Source of the DNA: JAPLJM01 sp963708515
GTDB taxonomy: Bacteria > Desulfobacterota > Syntrophia > Syntrophales > Fen-1087
NCBI GenBank assembly: GCA_963708515.1
Contig: CAVPSX010000012.1
Coordinates: 372,001 to 436,000, forward strand
DNA: 64,000 bases
Direction: 5' to 3'
Position 1 is the stretch's first letter, and each line of letters opens with the position of its first letter. A model generated the notes under the pieces. It saw only the letters and a list, made by a program, of their open reading frames with translations, had not been told where the DNA came from and searched no databases. Shown piece by piece: positions 21,130 through 29,352 of this stretch. Made by a program: the position numbers and the translations under genes.

Positions 21130-21753
21130 TCACGATTGGGAAACGGGTGCAATGAATTCCTTGTTGAAGGTAAAGGGATCCCGGATATCAATATGACCTT
21201 TGAGGGACTCCCGTTCCTTTCCTTCAATGAGAATCCTGACTTTCTTGATTTCCGGAATATTCGTGATGAGCGTATTGGTCAGCGAATAAATGGTCGCCAT
21301 TTCGCTGGCGCTGCCACCGGGATGGTTTGCGGCAAGGTTTTGGCCGAAATTGATTCGGGCGGTTTGATCGGATTCGATTTTAACGCTGATAACATCTGCC
21401 TTGAGGGGGAAGGTATTCACCAGACCTGTCTTGGACCCGTCCACCAGGGCTTTAATGATTTCTTTCGCTTGCCCTTCCTGAGTCTTGTCTTTGGGGATAT
21501 ATCGCTTTTCCGGAAGCAGGAAGCGCTCGTTTGTATCCGAGAAATAGAGGATCACCTGCAGTCTCTCCCTGCTTCTTTCTTTCCCCCCCTTGCCGGTGAC
21601 AGGCGGATAGACGGAATCAAAAAGGGTCAAAAAGAAAAAAACAAGAAAACCCAGCACGCCGGAAACGATCAGAGATAAAATGAAAACCCTGACGCCTTTT
21701 CTCTTCTTTTTATTTTTGATATCAACCGACCGAGTCTGCCTTTTCGATCCCAC
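21130..21753 (-). CDS. GerMN-domain membrane-anchored protein
   Basis: 207 residues. A basic N-terminus (KNKKKRKGVR) leads into one membrane helix (about 22-45), then a periplasmic GerMN domain (about 70-185) with VILYFSDTNERFLLPEKRYI and the ARINFGQNL segment. GerMN domains are small extracytoplasmic folds, known from spore-germination and lipoprotein LpqB-like proteins but also common in non-sporulating deltaproteobacteria; the molecular role is unknown. It lies between the EF-G gene and a TPR lipoprotein on the same strand with 26 bases to the upstream neighbour, so co-transcription is likely. Confidence 0.8.
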   Translation of the reverse strand: MGSKRQTRSVDIKNKKKRKGVRVFILSLIVSGVLGFLVFFFLTLFDSVYPPVTGKGGKERSRERLQVILYFSDTNERFLLPEKRYIPKDKTQEGQAKEIIKALVDGSKTGLVNTFPLKADVISVKIESDQTARINFGQNLAANHPGGSASEMATIYSLTNTLITNIPEIKKVRILIEGKERESLKGHIDIRDPFTFNKEFIAPVSQS

Positions 21754-21779
21754 TTAAACTCCCGTTTCCCCTATTCCAT

Positions 21780-22571
21780 CTATTTCAGATCTTTCAACCT
21801 TTTTTGTGCCTTAAGTCCGAATTCGGAGTCAGGCGCTGTTTTGACCAGGGCTTGAAACTGCGTTTTTGCCTCTTCCCAGTCTTTATTTTTTATATGGCAT
21901 TCCGCAAGCCAATACTGGGCTTCAGCATAATCCGGCACGGCAGCAAGCGCTTGTTTAAAATCATACATCGCTTCAACAATATGGCCCATTCCATACCTTG
22001 CAAGGCCCCTGTTCTTGTAGATGAGAGGGGCCAACACCGTGTTGGGTTCGCGCATCAACGCTTCGTCATATTTTCTTACCGCCATGGGGTACTCGCCCTT
22101 CTGATAATAAGCCCAGCCCATATTGTAAAGGGCGGCCGCCGGGGTATCGTAAACAATATTGGCGATAGCCCTGTTAAAAGAAGCGATGGCCATATCCCAT
22201 TGCCCCGCATTGGAATAGATAATGCCCAGAAAATTGTGGGCCTCTGAATAATCCGGCTTCAAATCAATCGCTTTTTTAAACGCTTCGACGGCTTTATCGC
22301 TGAAGCCATTGCCATGATAGGCAATCCCGAGGTAAAAGTGGATACGCGCATCATCGGGGGTGTACTTTTCGGCCTGCAGGAGCTCCTTCAGAGCCGGTGT
22401 GTATTGATTTGCTTCGATGTACGCCATCCCAAGGTTCATATGAATGCCCGCTTGACGATAATCCCAGGGCGTCTTCAGACAGCCCGTCAGCAATAGAGAT
22501 ATCAGCAGGATGGCCGACAACACGTTCATCAACCGTTGTAAAAGGCTTCTATCTGCGATCATGATTTCCAT
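21780..22571 (-). CDS. TPR-repeat lipoprotein (PilF/PilW-like)
   Basis: 263 residues from ATG 22571. The N-terminus is a lipoprotein signal with lipobox LLTGC (Cys about residue 31), then five to six tetratricopeptide repeats (HMNLGMAYIEANQYTPALKE, IHFYLGIAYHGNGFSDKAVE and so on). The layout resembles the outer-membrane pilotin PilF/PilW of type IV pili, but no pilus genes are near, so the role is uncertain. The longer frame back to 22721 would place extra residues before the signal peptide and deep inside the HD-domain gene, so the shorter start is preferred; it still overlaps that gene by 23 bases, indicating coupling. Confidence 0.82.
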   Translation of the reverse strand: MEIMIADRSLLQRLMNVLSAILLISLLLTGCLKTPWDYRQAGIHMNLGMAYIEANQYTPALKELLQAEKYTPDDARIHFYLGIAYHGNGFSDKAVEAFKKAIDLKPDYSEAHNFLGIIYSNAGQWDMAIASFNRAIANIVYDTPAAALYNMGWAYYQKGEYPMAVRKYDEALMREPNTVLAPLIYKNRGLARYGMGHIVEAMYDFKQALAAVPDYAEAQYWLAECHIKNKDWEEAKTQFQALVKTAPDSEFGLKAQKRLKDLK

Positions 22572-23130
22572 TGATCCACCATTCATCCTTGTCCTTGAAC
22601 CACCATTCCGAAGAATCCGTCCGCATGATGCACTCCGCCATTTTTTTTGCGTTTTCGGAACTAAGCCGTCTGCGCGCATAGTCGATCCATTCCGGGCTGT
22701 ATTTATTTCCCAGATCGCCATATTCCTTCAGCAGAAGAATCAATGCCAATTGATCCGCATCGCGGGCAATGACCGATTCGGGCGTTTGCTGCGCATTGAA
22801 CTCATCAATGGCAGACTTTATTTCATTTCCGAAAGGAAGTTTTTCTGTCAGTTCCAGGACAGCCTTGTCCTCATTAACGTCAACATATTTTTTGTTGACA
22901 TAATTCATATCACCGGTCCTCGCTTCTGGAAGATCGTGAAAAAGACACAATTTCAAGACTTTATTTTCATCGGCATCCGGCAACATTTTACAGAGGGCAA
23001 AGGCCACAAAAAGGGTTGTGAGTATATGCTCAGCGACAGACTCACCCCCGGAACCCAGGAATTGAAACCCGGAACGCGGCGTTTTCTTCAACATGCCCGT
23101 TTCGAATAAAAAATTAACGATGTCCTTCAT
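22549..23130 (-). CDS. HD-domain phosphohydrolase (YfbR-like)
   Basis: A 193-residue HD-family metal-dependent phosphohydrolase. Metal ligands are visible as VAEHILTT (His), LFHDLPEARTGD (the HD pair and a following Glu/Asp) and a later ARDADQLALIL (Asp), matching the YfbR/HD_3 type that dephosphorylates deoxynucleoside 5'-monophosphates. The substrate here is inferred from the family only. The C-terminus is Trp-rich (EWWFKDKDEWW). Its 3' end overlaps the TPR lipoprotein start, and its 5' end follows the 72-residue gene by one base, so the three read as an operon. Confidence 0.85.
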   Translation of the reverse strand: MKDIVNFLFETGMLKKTPRSGFQFLGSGGESVAEHILTTLFVAFALCKMLPDADENKVLKLCLFHDLPEARTGDMNYVNKKYVDVNEDKAVLELTEKLPFGNEIKSAIDEFNAQQTPESVIARDADQLALILLLKEYGDLGNKYSPEWIDYARRRLSSENAKKMAECIMRTDSSEWWFKDKDEWWINGNHDRR

Positions 23131-23131
23131 G

Positions 23132-23350
23132 CTATTCCCGTTTTAACATCTTGATGCGATTGCCCATCATTTCCGCGACTTTCCTGATATGCACCTGCAG
23201 GGCGGCAACGCCCTCAGGCTTCATCACCGCCAATTTGTCCAGATGTCCCTTCCATTGTTCAAGCATATCAATTTCATTTTCTTTCAGTTTCCGCTCAAAA
23301 CGCGCCTGCACTTCTTTCATGAAAGCGGCCTGGTCTTTGAATTCGACCAT
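23132..23350 (-). CDS. small helical protein of unknown function
   Basis: 72 residues, highly charged and almost entirely predicted helix (AFMKEVQARFERKLKENEID, then VHIRKVAEMMGNRIKMLKRE). No family recognised. It directly precedes the HD-domain gene with one base between, so translation is likely coupled; this tight packing, the ATG start and the lack of an opposing gene support it as real. It is the first gene of the operon reading to 19074. Confidence 0.7.
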   Translation of the reverse strand: MVEFKDQAAFMKEVQARFERKLKENEIDMLEQWKGHLDKLAVMKPEGVAALQVHIRKVAEMMGNRIKMLKRE

Positions 23351-23517
23351 GGTTATATCCCCCGGTTACTGATGTTTCCAATGTAAATCAAAATGAACTC
23401 AACCTAATCTGCGTTATTATATCAATTATCCCGAAACTTGCAACCATGAAATACATGCCGATACATAACTGACCAAGCTGACCCCTCGAATAAGAAATTC
23501 TTTTTCCCATAAATAAC

Positions 23518-23546
23518 TTGACAGCCCCCTGACATTATAATATAGG
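23518..23546 (+). promoter_or_regulatory. sigma-70-type promoter for the acyl-CoA dehydrogenase
   Basis: TTGACA (23518-23523), 17-base spacer, TATAGG (23541-23546). A leader of about 230 bases follows to the ATG at 23779. In it, ATTTGCC and GGCAAAT (23724-23740) form a perfect 7-bp palindrome with a 3-base centre, possibly an operator or small hairpin. No supported gene lies in 23351-23778. The -35 and spacer length match the promoter ahead of gctA. Confidence 0.6.
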
Positions 23547-23778
23547 CCCCACGGTTAATGCATTACCTTATCGTGTGCGTCACGGTTACAACGACTTCCA
23601 TATATAATGAGAATGCTCAACAGCTTGAAACCATACATAAACTTTATTCCCTTATTCCCGCCCCCACAGATCATTTCAGGGCTCCTAAATCGGTCAGGAT
23701 GGACTTAATTGCTATGCTCGGTCATTTGCCGTCGGCAAATTGTGAAAATTTATTTTAATAAAGGGAGGTAAACAAGTT

Positions 23779-24975
23779 ATGGCGTTAGATTTTAATTTGA
23801 CAGACGAACAAAGAATGCTTGAAGACAGTGTTTACAAATGGGCCGTTGCCTGGCTGGAGCCCCAGATGGAACACATGTACGAAGTGGACGAGATGCCCCC
23901 CACGATCTTCAAGGAAACAGCCAACCTGGGGATCAACGGGATTGTCTTTGAAGAGAAGTATGGCGGCACCGAAATGGGCTATGTGGAAACGCTGCTGGCC
24001 TATGAGACCATCGCCCGTGTGAGCAACGCCCTGTCCATGACCGTCGGCGCCAGCCAGACCCTGTGCTTCGACAACTTCCGCAGGAATGCGACGGAAGAGC
24101 AGAAAATGGCCGTCCTGCCCAAGTCCTGCACCGGTGAATGGATCGGTTGCCTCGGCATCACTGAGCCCAACGCCGGTTCCGATGCCATGAGCATGAAGAC
24201 CACCGCCGTGAAAAAAGGCGACAAGTGGATTGTCAACGGCAGCAAGATTTTTATCACCAATGCCCCGGTCGCACAGTTCATGCTGTTCTACGCAAAGACT
24301 GCTCCCGAAAAGGGGCCCCACGGCATCTCCACGTTCTTTTGCGAGATCGACAAGGTGAAAGGTAAGGGCTGGTCCTGCGATAAGATCAAGAAATGGGGCA
24401 TGCGCACATCCCCGACGGGGCTGACCACCTTTGAAGACATGGAGCTGCCCGAAGAAAATCTGGTCGGCGGCCTCAACAAGGGCGTCGCCGTCCTGACGAG
24501 CGGTCTGTGCACCGAGAGAATCACGCTGTCCGGCTGCACGCTCGGTTCACAGAGAAGCTGCCTCGAAATGAGCCTCAAGTACGCCAAGGAAAGGGTCCAG
24601 TTCGGCAAACCGATCATCTCCTTCCAGACCATTCAGGAAAAGATTGCGAATATGTACACCGGCTATCTGGCATCAAAGTGGATGGCCTACAGCGCCGCCG
24701 CGTTCTGCGACGCCCAGACCAGCAAATCCGGCGGTAAGGGAACAGACCTCGACCGGATGGCTGCCGCCGCCCTGCTATATTGCGGCGAGATGGGCACCAA
24801 GATCGGCCTCGACGCCATTCAGATTCACGGCGGTTACGGATACTGCACCGAATACGGCGTGACCCGTCACTTCCTGGATCAGAAACTCTGGGAAATCGGC
24901 GCCGGCACGTCCGAAATTCGCAGGATGATCATCGCCAGGGAGCTGATGCGAGACGATTTCAAGAGCGGCCGTTAA
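23779..24975 (+). CDS. acyl-CoA dehydrogenase, isovaleryl-CoA-dehydrogenase-like active site
   Basis: A 398-residue flavoprotein that oxidises an acyl-CoA to the 2,3-enoyl-CoA, passing electrons to electron-transfer flavoprotein. Motifs: GITEPNAGSD (residues ~126-135), KIFITNAP, the helix YAKERVQFGKPI and IQIHGGYGY. At the usual catalytic-base site (Y-E-G-T in medium-chain enzymes) this protein has GAGTSEIRR (Ala375), while Glu246 in GLCTERITL sits where isovaleryl-CoA dehydrogenase keeps its base. This suggests a branched or cyclic acyl-CoA substrate, perhaps one of the Syntrophus alicyclic or short-chain steps, but the substrate cannot be read. AAAGGGAGG precedes the ATG. It is a single-gene unit, bounded by its own promoter and the terminator at 25010. 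Confidence 0.92.
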   Translation: MALDFNLTDEQRMLEDSVYKWAVAWLEPQMEHMYEVDEMPPTIFKETANLGINGIVFEEKYGGTEMGYVETLLAYETIARVSNALSMTVGASQTLCFDNFRRNATEEQKMAVLPKSCTGEWIGCLGITEPNAGSDAMSMKTTAVKKGDKWIVNGSKIFITNAPVAQFMLFYAKTAPEKGPHGISTFFCEIDKVKGKGWSCDKIKKWGMRTSPTGLTTFEDMELPEENLVGGLNKGVAVLTSGLCTERITLSGCTLGSQRSCLEMSLKYAKERVQFGKPIISFQTIQEKIANMYTGYLASKWMAYSAAAFCDAQTSKSGGKGTDLDRMAAAALLYCGEMGTKIGLDAIQIHGGYGYCTEYGVTRHFLDQKLWEIGAGTSEIRRMIIARELMRDDFKSGR

Positions 24976-25009
24976 TCCAGGTACATTCTTGATGTTCGAT
25001 TATAAGTGT

Positions 25010-25048
25010 AAAAAAATGCCACTGCCCTGCGGTCGTGGCATTTTTTTC
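25010..25048 (+). terminator. terminator after acyl-CoA dehydrogenase
   Basis: AAAAAAATGCCAC pairs with GTGGCATTTTTTT around a GC-rich centre, giving a symmetrical hairpin with a T7 tail, 35 bases after the stop codon. Confidence 0.9.
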
Positions 25049-25130
25049 GTCTTTGCAGAAACAGGTTGTTTTTCATAGATGATTATGGCATATAGATACG
25101 CATTAATAACAGAAAGGAGGGGCATCATCC

Positions 25131-26273
25131 ATGGATATAGGCGTCTTTGAAGAGTATAAATTAGTGTTGAGCAAACTTGAACACCTCAAAGGCGATTGCA
25201 CCGCACTTGCGTCCGGCCTGTCCGCGCTGGCAGATGATTTGCAAGAGGGTCGCCTTGGTCATCTGAAAGATATCGCAGACAGAATTCTTTTCCTGGAGAA
25301 GAATTTCAATATCTATAAAAAGGAGGCCCTGGCGCTCCCCGGAGCTGCTTCAGTACCTTTTGATGCCGACAAACTGACATCCATCGAAGACATTGAAATC
25401 CTCCTCAAGTCTTTCCATATCCATATGCGGCAGGATGCCTTGCAGATCCTGGATGAAGTCCTGGCGATTATTCATAAGGAAAACAATGACTTTCAACCGC
25501 TCCAGAGTTGTCATGCCAAAGCAAAAGCTCTGCGGCAGGCCATTATGGAGGTTGACATGTCGGGATTGTATCCGGATGTTCCAGCCCTTCTGAATGGCAT
25601 CCACCCATTCAAAGAACTTCTTTTACTGGTTCGCCAGCATCGGAATCTGGATGAAGAACGCATCGAGGAGCTCGAAGACCGCATACAGAATGCCTTTGGC
25701 CGTCTTCTGTTTCTCGCCATCGTGAGAGATAAACTGGATTTCTCCTCACGTCCGCTCGTGCAACCGGCTCTGGCGCCTTCTTCGTCGGAGAAAGAACAAC
25801 TCGTAAAGAAGAAAACTGATGAACCTCAGAATATGAAGGATGCTTCCCCGCCGGCCCAGAAAAAGACGAGCGCCCTTGAGGATCCCGTCATCAATAAGGC
25901 CCCTGAGTTTCCCAGTGCAGAAACCATATTGCAGCAGCAACTATCGCCTGGCCGGCGCGAATCCGCGTCCAAGCCGCCGCTGAAGAAAGAAAAAACGGAG
26001 GAAAACAAAAATAATCTTCTAAAAGACCTTTCTCAAACGAGGGTTAAACTTGAAAGGTCTTTGAAATACGGTTTTATTCAGAAAAGCGAATACGGACGGT
26101 TAGCTGCCATCCTGCTGGAGATTGAAGCGTCGCTTCCGGAAAAGATCGATTTTAAGGAGGCTCAGGAAAGTCTGTTATCGGTTCGCACAGCACTCGATGA
26201 ACAAGAGGAGTCTGCCGTAGAAGGGAGACGGCTGGCCATGCGGGAGGAGTTTCAGCAAATCAGAAAAACTTAA
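25131..26273 (+). CDS. coiled-coil protein of unknown function
   Basis: 380 residues with no recognised family. The N-terminal third is helical (FEEYKLVLSKLEHLKGDCTA, LKDIADRILFLEKN), as is a middle helical block (~105-205). A low-complexity Pro/Lys/Ser linker (~215-300, with KKKTDEPQ and PPLKKEKTEENK) leads to a C-terminal helical domain (~300-380, RVKLERSLKYGFIQKSEYGR). No signal peptide or membrane segment. A strong ribosome site (AGAAAGGAGGGG) precedes the start at the stated ATG. The frame is long and uninterrupted, so it is a real gene. It sits alone between a terminator and the PP-loop gene; context gives no role. Confidence 0.8.
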   Translation: MDIGVFEEYKLVLSKLEHLKGDCTALASGLSALADDLQEGRLGHLKDIADRILFLEKNFNIYKKEALALPGAASVPFDADKLTSIEDIEILLKSFHIHMRQDALQILDEVLAIIHKENNDFQPLQSCHAKAKALRQAIMEVDMSGLYPDVPALLNGIHPFKELLLLVRQHRNLDEERIEELEDRIQNAFGRLLFLAIVRDKLDFSSRPLVQPALAPSSSEKEQLVKKKTDEPQNMKDASPPAQKKTSALEDPVINKAPEFPSAETILQQQLSPGRRESASKPPLKKEKTEENKNNLLKDLSQTRVKLERSLKYGFIQKSEYGRLAAILLEIEASLPEKIDFKEAQESLLSVRTALDEQEESAVEGRRLAMREEFQQIRKT

Positions 26274-26396
26274 ATGTCTATCGCTGCTGCATCAGGCCGT
26301 CTCGGGTAAAGGAGCACATGAGAGAATAATCATGAATTCCCGGTCTGTCCGGTGCGGCTTTATCACAGGGGGCGCGTTATTCCTCCTGATAAAATA

Positions 26397-27368
26397 ATGA
26401 ACTTCAGGGCCATCGCGTTATTTTCGGGCGGTCTGGACAGCCTTCTGGCGGTCAAGATCATCATGGGGATGGATATCGAGGTCGAGGGCATCACCTTCGA
26501 AACTCCTTTTTTCAGCTCCCAAAAAGCCAGGATGGCAGCCAAGGCCATCGGACTGCCCCTTAGTGTGATCGACCTGACGGCCCCCCATCTGATCATGCTC
26601 AAAGCGCCCCGCTACGGATACGGCAAAAACATGAACCCCTGCATCGATTGTCATACCCTGATGCTGAAAACAGCCGGTGCATACATGGAAACAGCAGGCG
26701 CTGATTTTATTTTAACGGGGGAGGTTTTGGGCCAGCGTCCCATGTCTCAGACGAGACAATCCCTCCATCTGGTGGCAAAGAATTCCGGTTACGGCGGCGC
26801 CATTTTGAGGCCTTTGAGCGCTCGGCTTCTCCCGGAAACAAAACCGGAGCGTGAGCGAATCGTCGATCGAACCAGACTGCTTGCCATTCAGGGCCGCGGC
26901 CGTAAAACGCAGATGGAGCTGGCCCGGCATTACGGCATTGCGGACTATGCGCCTCCTGCCGGCGGCTGCCTGCTGACAGACCCCAATTTTTCCCGCCGGT
27001 TGCGTGATCTTTTCGATCATCAGCCGGATTGCCGGGTCCGTGACGTCGATATTTTAAAATTTGGAAGGCATTTCCGGATCCCGGATGGCGCTAAGATCAT
27101 AGTCGGTCGCAACCAGAACGACAACGAGGCGATTCAATCTTTGATTGCGGGAAACGACGTGGTGATTCAGCTGGCCGACGTTGCGGGGCCGACTGTACTG
27201 GTTCCGGATGGCGGCAGCGACGAGGCGCTGGCTATCGCTGCGACGCTGTGCGTCCTCTACAGCGGAACATCGTCAGCAAGTAAAGTCCTATGCAAAGGTG
27301 CCGGTAGAGATGCTGTATTTATCGCAGAGGCCCTGTCGCGAAAGATAGCACAACGAATGCTGATTTGA
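26397..27368 (+). CDS. PP-loop tRNA-thiolation-like ATPase
   Basis: 323 residues from ATG 26397, placing the pyrophosphatase loop ALFSGGLDSLLAVKI near the N-terminus as in relatives; an upstream GTG (26352) would add 15 unconserved residues. A CIDCHTLML motif (CxxC) and a Cys in PAGGCLLTDPNFSRRL fit a sulfur-carrying Cys pair as in MnmA/ThiI-type 4- or 2-thiouridylases. The C-terminal region (~215-320) resembles the NFACT-R-like RNA-binding part found in these homologues. It probably adenylates and thiolates tRNA, but the modified site is unknown. It is convergent with DUF4301, with 13 bases between stop codons. Confidence 0.8.
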   Translation: MNFRAIALFSGGLDSLLAVKIIMGMDIEVEGITFETPFFSSQKARMAAKAIGLPLSVIDLTAPHLIMLKAPRYGYGKNMNPCIDCHTLMLKTAGAYMETAGADFILTGEVLGQRPMSQTRQSLHLVAKNSGYGGAILRPLSARLLPETKPERERIVDRTRLLAIQGRGRKTQMELARHYGIADYAPPAGGCLLTDPNFSRRLRDLFDHQPDCRVRDVDILKFGRHFRIPDGAKIIVGRNQNDNEAIQSLIAGNDVVIQLADVAGPTVLVPDGGSDEALAIAATLCVLYSGTSSASKVLCKGAGRDAVFIAEALSRKIAQRMLI

Positions 27369-27381
27369 AAGGCCTAATCTG

Positions 27382-28926
27382 TCAGGCCCCTTGGCATGCC
27401 TGGTGGGCGGGCCTGAGCAAATCATAGATGGTTTTAACCGGATTAAATGTTTCGAGGGGAACATCAATAAAGACCGTAATCCAGGAAGCCATGGCGCCAT
27501 TCCAGAAACCCGGAAGTTCCAGCGCTCGCAGATCCCTGCCCTTCTCTGATTTTTTCACAATGGAAAAAGCCTGCTGATCGATAAACTTGTGCAGATCATA
27601 TTTTTGACCCCGGTAATCCCTGATCCCGCAGACCAGATCCACCGGATTGAAATGGGTAGCTTGAGACCAAACCCCCCGCTGGGCCTGGGAGTCTGCATTA
27701 ACCTGATGCTCTTCTATGATCTGAAGCGAGTGCGTTCCATCTGCCTCATCTACCCAGAACGGCCCCCCACCGGGCTCTCCCTCATTTTTAACCATACCGC
27801 AAACGCGAATCGGCCGATTTAATTTTGCCAGGATCATGGCCCGTTTGTCCGCAAAAGACAGACCTGGAAAACCATGCGGGAATATAATAGAAAGCCTTTC
27901 CCTGCAAAACGACAGAATCTGCTCCATGTCGCCCTCATCAATGAGACCGGTTGCAAGCCTTTGCACACACTCGAATATCCGCTCCTGAAGCGTAACCAGA
28001 TAACCACCGAGGATTTTCTTGTAAAGAACCGTCGGAGCCCTGAGGTGATCGGGCACAACGTTGTCGATATTTTTCACAAAGACGATATCCCCTTCATCAA
28101 GCTGATTCAGGTTGGAGAGGAGTGCACCGTGCCCGCCCGGCCTCAGAACGAGGTTCCCTGCCTCATCAATGAAGGGGCGGTTTTGCATATCAACGGCGAT
28201 GGTATCCGTGCTCTTGCCCTGGACCGATACCGCCATATCATAGTGGACATGGTATTTTTGTTCATAATGCTTTCGGATACCGGAAAGGTAACATGCGATG
28301 TCATGCCGGTGCGCTTCGGAAACTGTAAAGTGGACACGGCAGACGCAGTTGCGATCCTGCGCATAAAGAGCTGCCTCAACGAGATGTTCCTCCAGGGCCG
28401 TACGGCTGCCCCAAGGGTATCTGTGAAACTTCAGCAGGGCTTTTGGAAGATGGCCGTAATTCAGACCGCTGGCCGTGAGGATTTCAGTCAGGATGTCTCG
28501 ACAGCGCCCCTGCGCCGTCCATTCTGCGAGGCGGTTACCTTTTCGGGAGATCAAATCATCGAGATCATCATAAAAGGCAAATTTCTCTATTTCCGTGGCA
28601 AAGGCCTGCGCTGCAGCGTCTGTGTCAAAACTGTCGTTTTCGAGACGGCGAAACCATTCCCTGAACATGCGACTGGCGGCCCCGGATGCCGGAACAAACT
28701 TCATGAATCGGCCGCAGGCCGCTTCACATTCGTGACGGCTGACATAAGCCTCAGTATCCCCGGCGGAAATGGATAAAATGCCGTCCCCGACGGTGCATGG
28801 CCGGTTCAGCCGGATCGGTGCGGCGCCGCTTTTGAACCGTTCAATCTGTTCCAAAACCTGTATTTCGGTCAGGCCGTGCGCCCTGATCTGGCAGATATGG
28901 TCAGCGGAAAACAAGTTATCAGGCAT
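27382..28926 (-). CDS. DUF4301 family protein
   Basis: A 514-residue cytosolic protein of the DUF4301 family, whose members show distant likeness to nucleotide-sugar transferase folds. Landmarks are KFVPASGAASRMF (residue ~75), a glycine-rich LRPGGHGALLSNLNQLD segment (~260) that could bind a nucleotide, VKNIDNVVPD and RPIRVCGMVKNEGEPGGGPF (~360). The activity is unproven. It is the last gene on the minus strand of the run TetR-OMF-MFP-RND-PII-like-small protein-DUF4301, but belongs functionally elsewhere as far as I know. Confidence 0.85.
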   Translation of the reverse strand: MPDNLFSADHICQIRAHGLTEIQVLEQIERFKSGAAPIRLNRPCTVGDGILSISAGDTEAYVSRHECEAACGRFMKFVPASGAASRMFREWFRRLENDSFDTDAAAQAFATEIEKFAFYDDLDDLISRKGNRLAEWTAQGRCRDILTEILTASGLNYGHLPKALLKFHRYPWGSRTALEEHLVEAALYAQDRNCVCRVHFTVSEAHRHDIACYLSGIRKHYEQKYHVHYDMAVSVQGKSTDTIAVDMQNRPFIDEAGNLVLRPGGHGALLSNLNQLDEGDIVFVKNIDNVVPDHLRAPTVLYKKILGGYLVTLQERIFECVQRLATGLIDEGDMEQILSFCRERLSIIFPHGFPGLSFADKRAMILAKLNRPIRVCGMVKNEGEPGGGPFWVDEADGTHSLQIIEEHQVNADSQAQRGVWSQATHFNPVDLVCGIRDYRGQKYDLHKFIDQQAFSIVKKSEKGRDLRALELPGFWNGAMASWITVFIDVPLETFNPVKTIYDLLRPAHQACQGA

Positions 28927-28948
28927 CCTTTCTATCCCTTTGAGGAAT

Positions 28949-29053
28949 TTATTTCTTTTTTATTTTCTTGACCTTATTTTTTGAAATGGCCTTCTTTTCG
29001 CGCAATAATCGGGAAATGTCCTTCTGTCTCCGGGTCACATTTTCCTTGGCCAT
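28949..29053 (-). CDS. 34-residue lysine/arginine-rich protein
   Basis: A short frame easily missed by gene callers: ATG at 29053, stop at 28949. The product begins MAKENVTRRQKDISRLLREK and ends in a Lys-rich tail (KNKVKKIKKK), with 16 of 34 residues basic. GTGAGGG lies five bases before the ATG and overlaps the stop codon of the PII-like gene, so translation looks coupled; 22 bases separate it from DUF4301. The charge suggests RNA, ribosome or membrane-surface binding. No family is recognised with certainty. Confidence 0.6.
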   Translation of the reverse strand: MAKENVTRRQKDISRLLREKKAISKNKVKKIKKK

Positions 29054-29061
29054 CGCGACCC

Positions 29062-29352
29062 TCACATGCTTTCTTCCATCGGCAGCATGAAAGCCTTCAC
29101 GCCTGCACGCGGGTGGTTTTCCTTTAGGTATTTGACAACATCCTTGACCGTATCGCTCTGGTCGGTCGGAATGGCCACGAACAGGACATTGTTTTTACCG
29201 GGCCAGGTATGCGTCCCGAGTTTCGGCTCGTGGTCATTGCCCTCCCCATGCGCCTCCTCCATCTTGGTATAGCGTTTGATCCCGGCCTTTTTAAACTGGG
29301 CGATGACGTCATAATCGGCCGCCTGCGAATAAACGATCATGAACATTTTCAT
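29062..29352 (-). CDS. PII-like small regulatory protein linked to RND pump
   Basis: 96 residues with a beta-alpha-beta pattern (KMFMIVYSQAADYDVIAQFK, NVLFVAIPTDQSDTVKDVVK, AGVKAFMLPME) like the ferredoxin-like fold of PII/CutA-type proteins. A Gly- and His-rich loop (HGEGNDHEPKLGTHTWPGKN) takes the place of the T-loop and could bind metal or a nucleotide. It starts inside the RND pump's stop codon (four-base ATGA overlap), so it is made together with the pump and may regulate or sense its substrate. The assignment rests on pattern, not on a signature motif. Confidence 0.65.
   Translation of the reverse strand: MKMFMIVYSQAADYDVIAQFKKAGIKRYTKMEEAHGEGNDHEPKLGTHTWPGKNNVLFVAIPTDQSDTVKDVVKYLKENHPRAGVKAFMLPMEESM

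Noticed and set aside
23558..23758. 66-codon frame before the acyl-CoA dehydrogenase
   Set aside because: Lies between its promoter and start, no ribosome site, no protein-like composition; it is read as leader.
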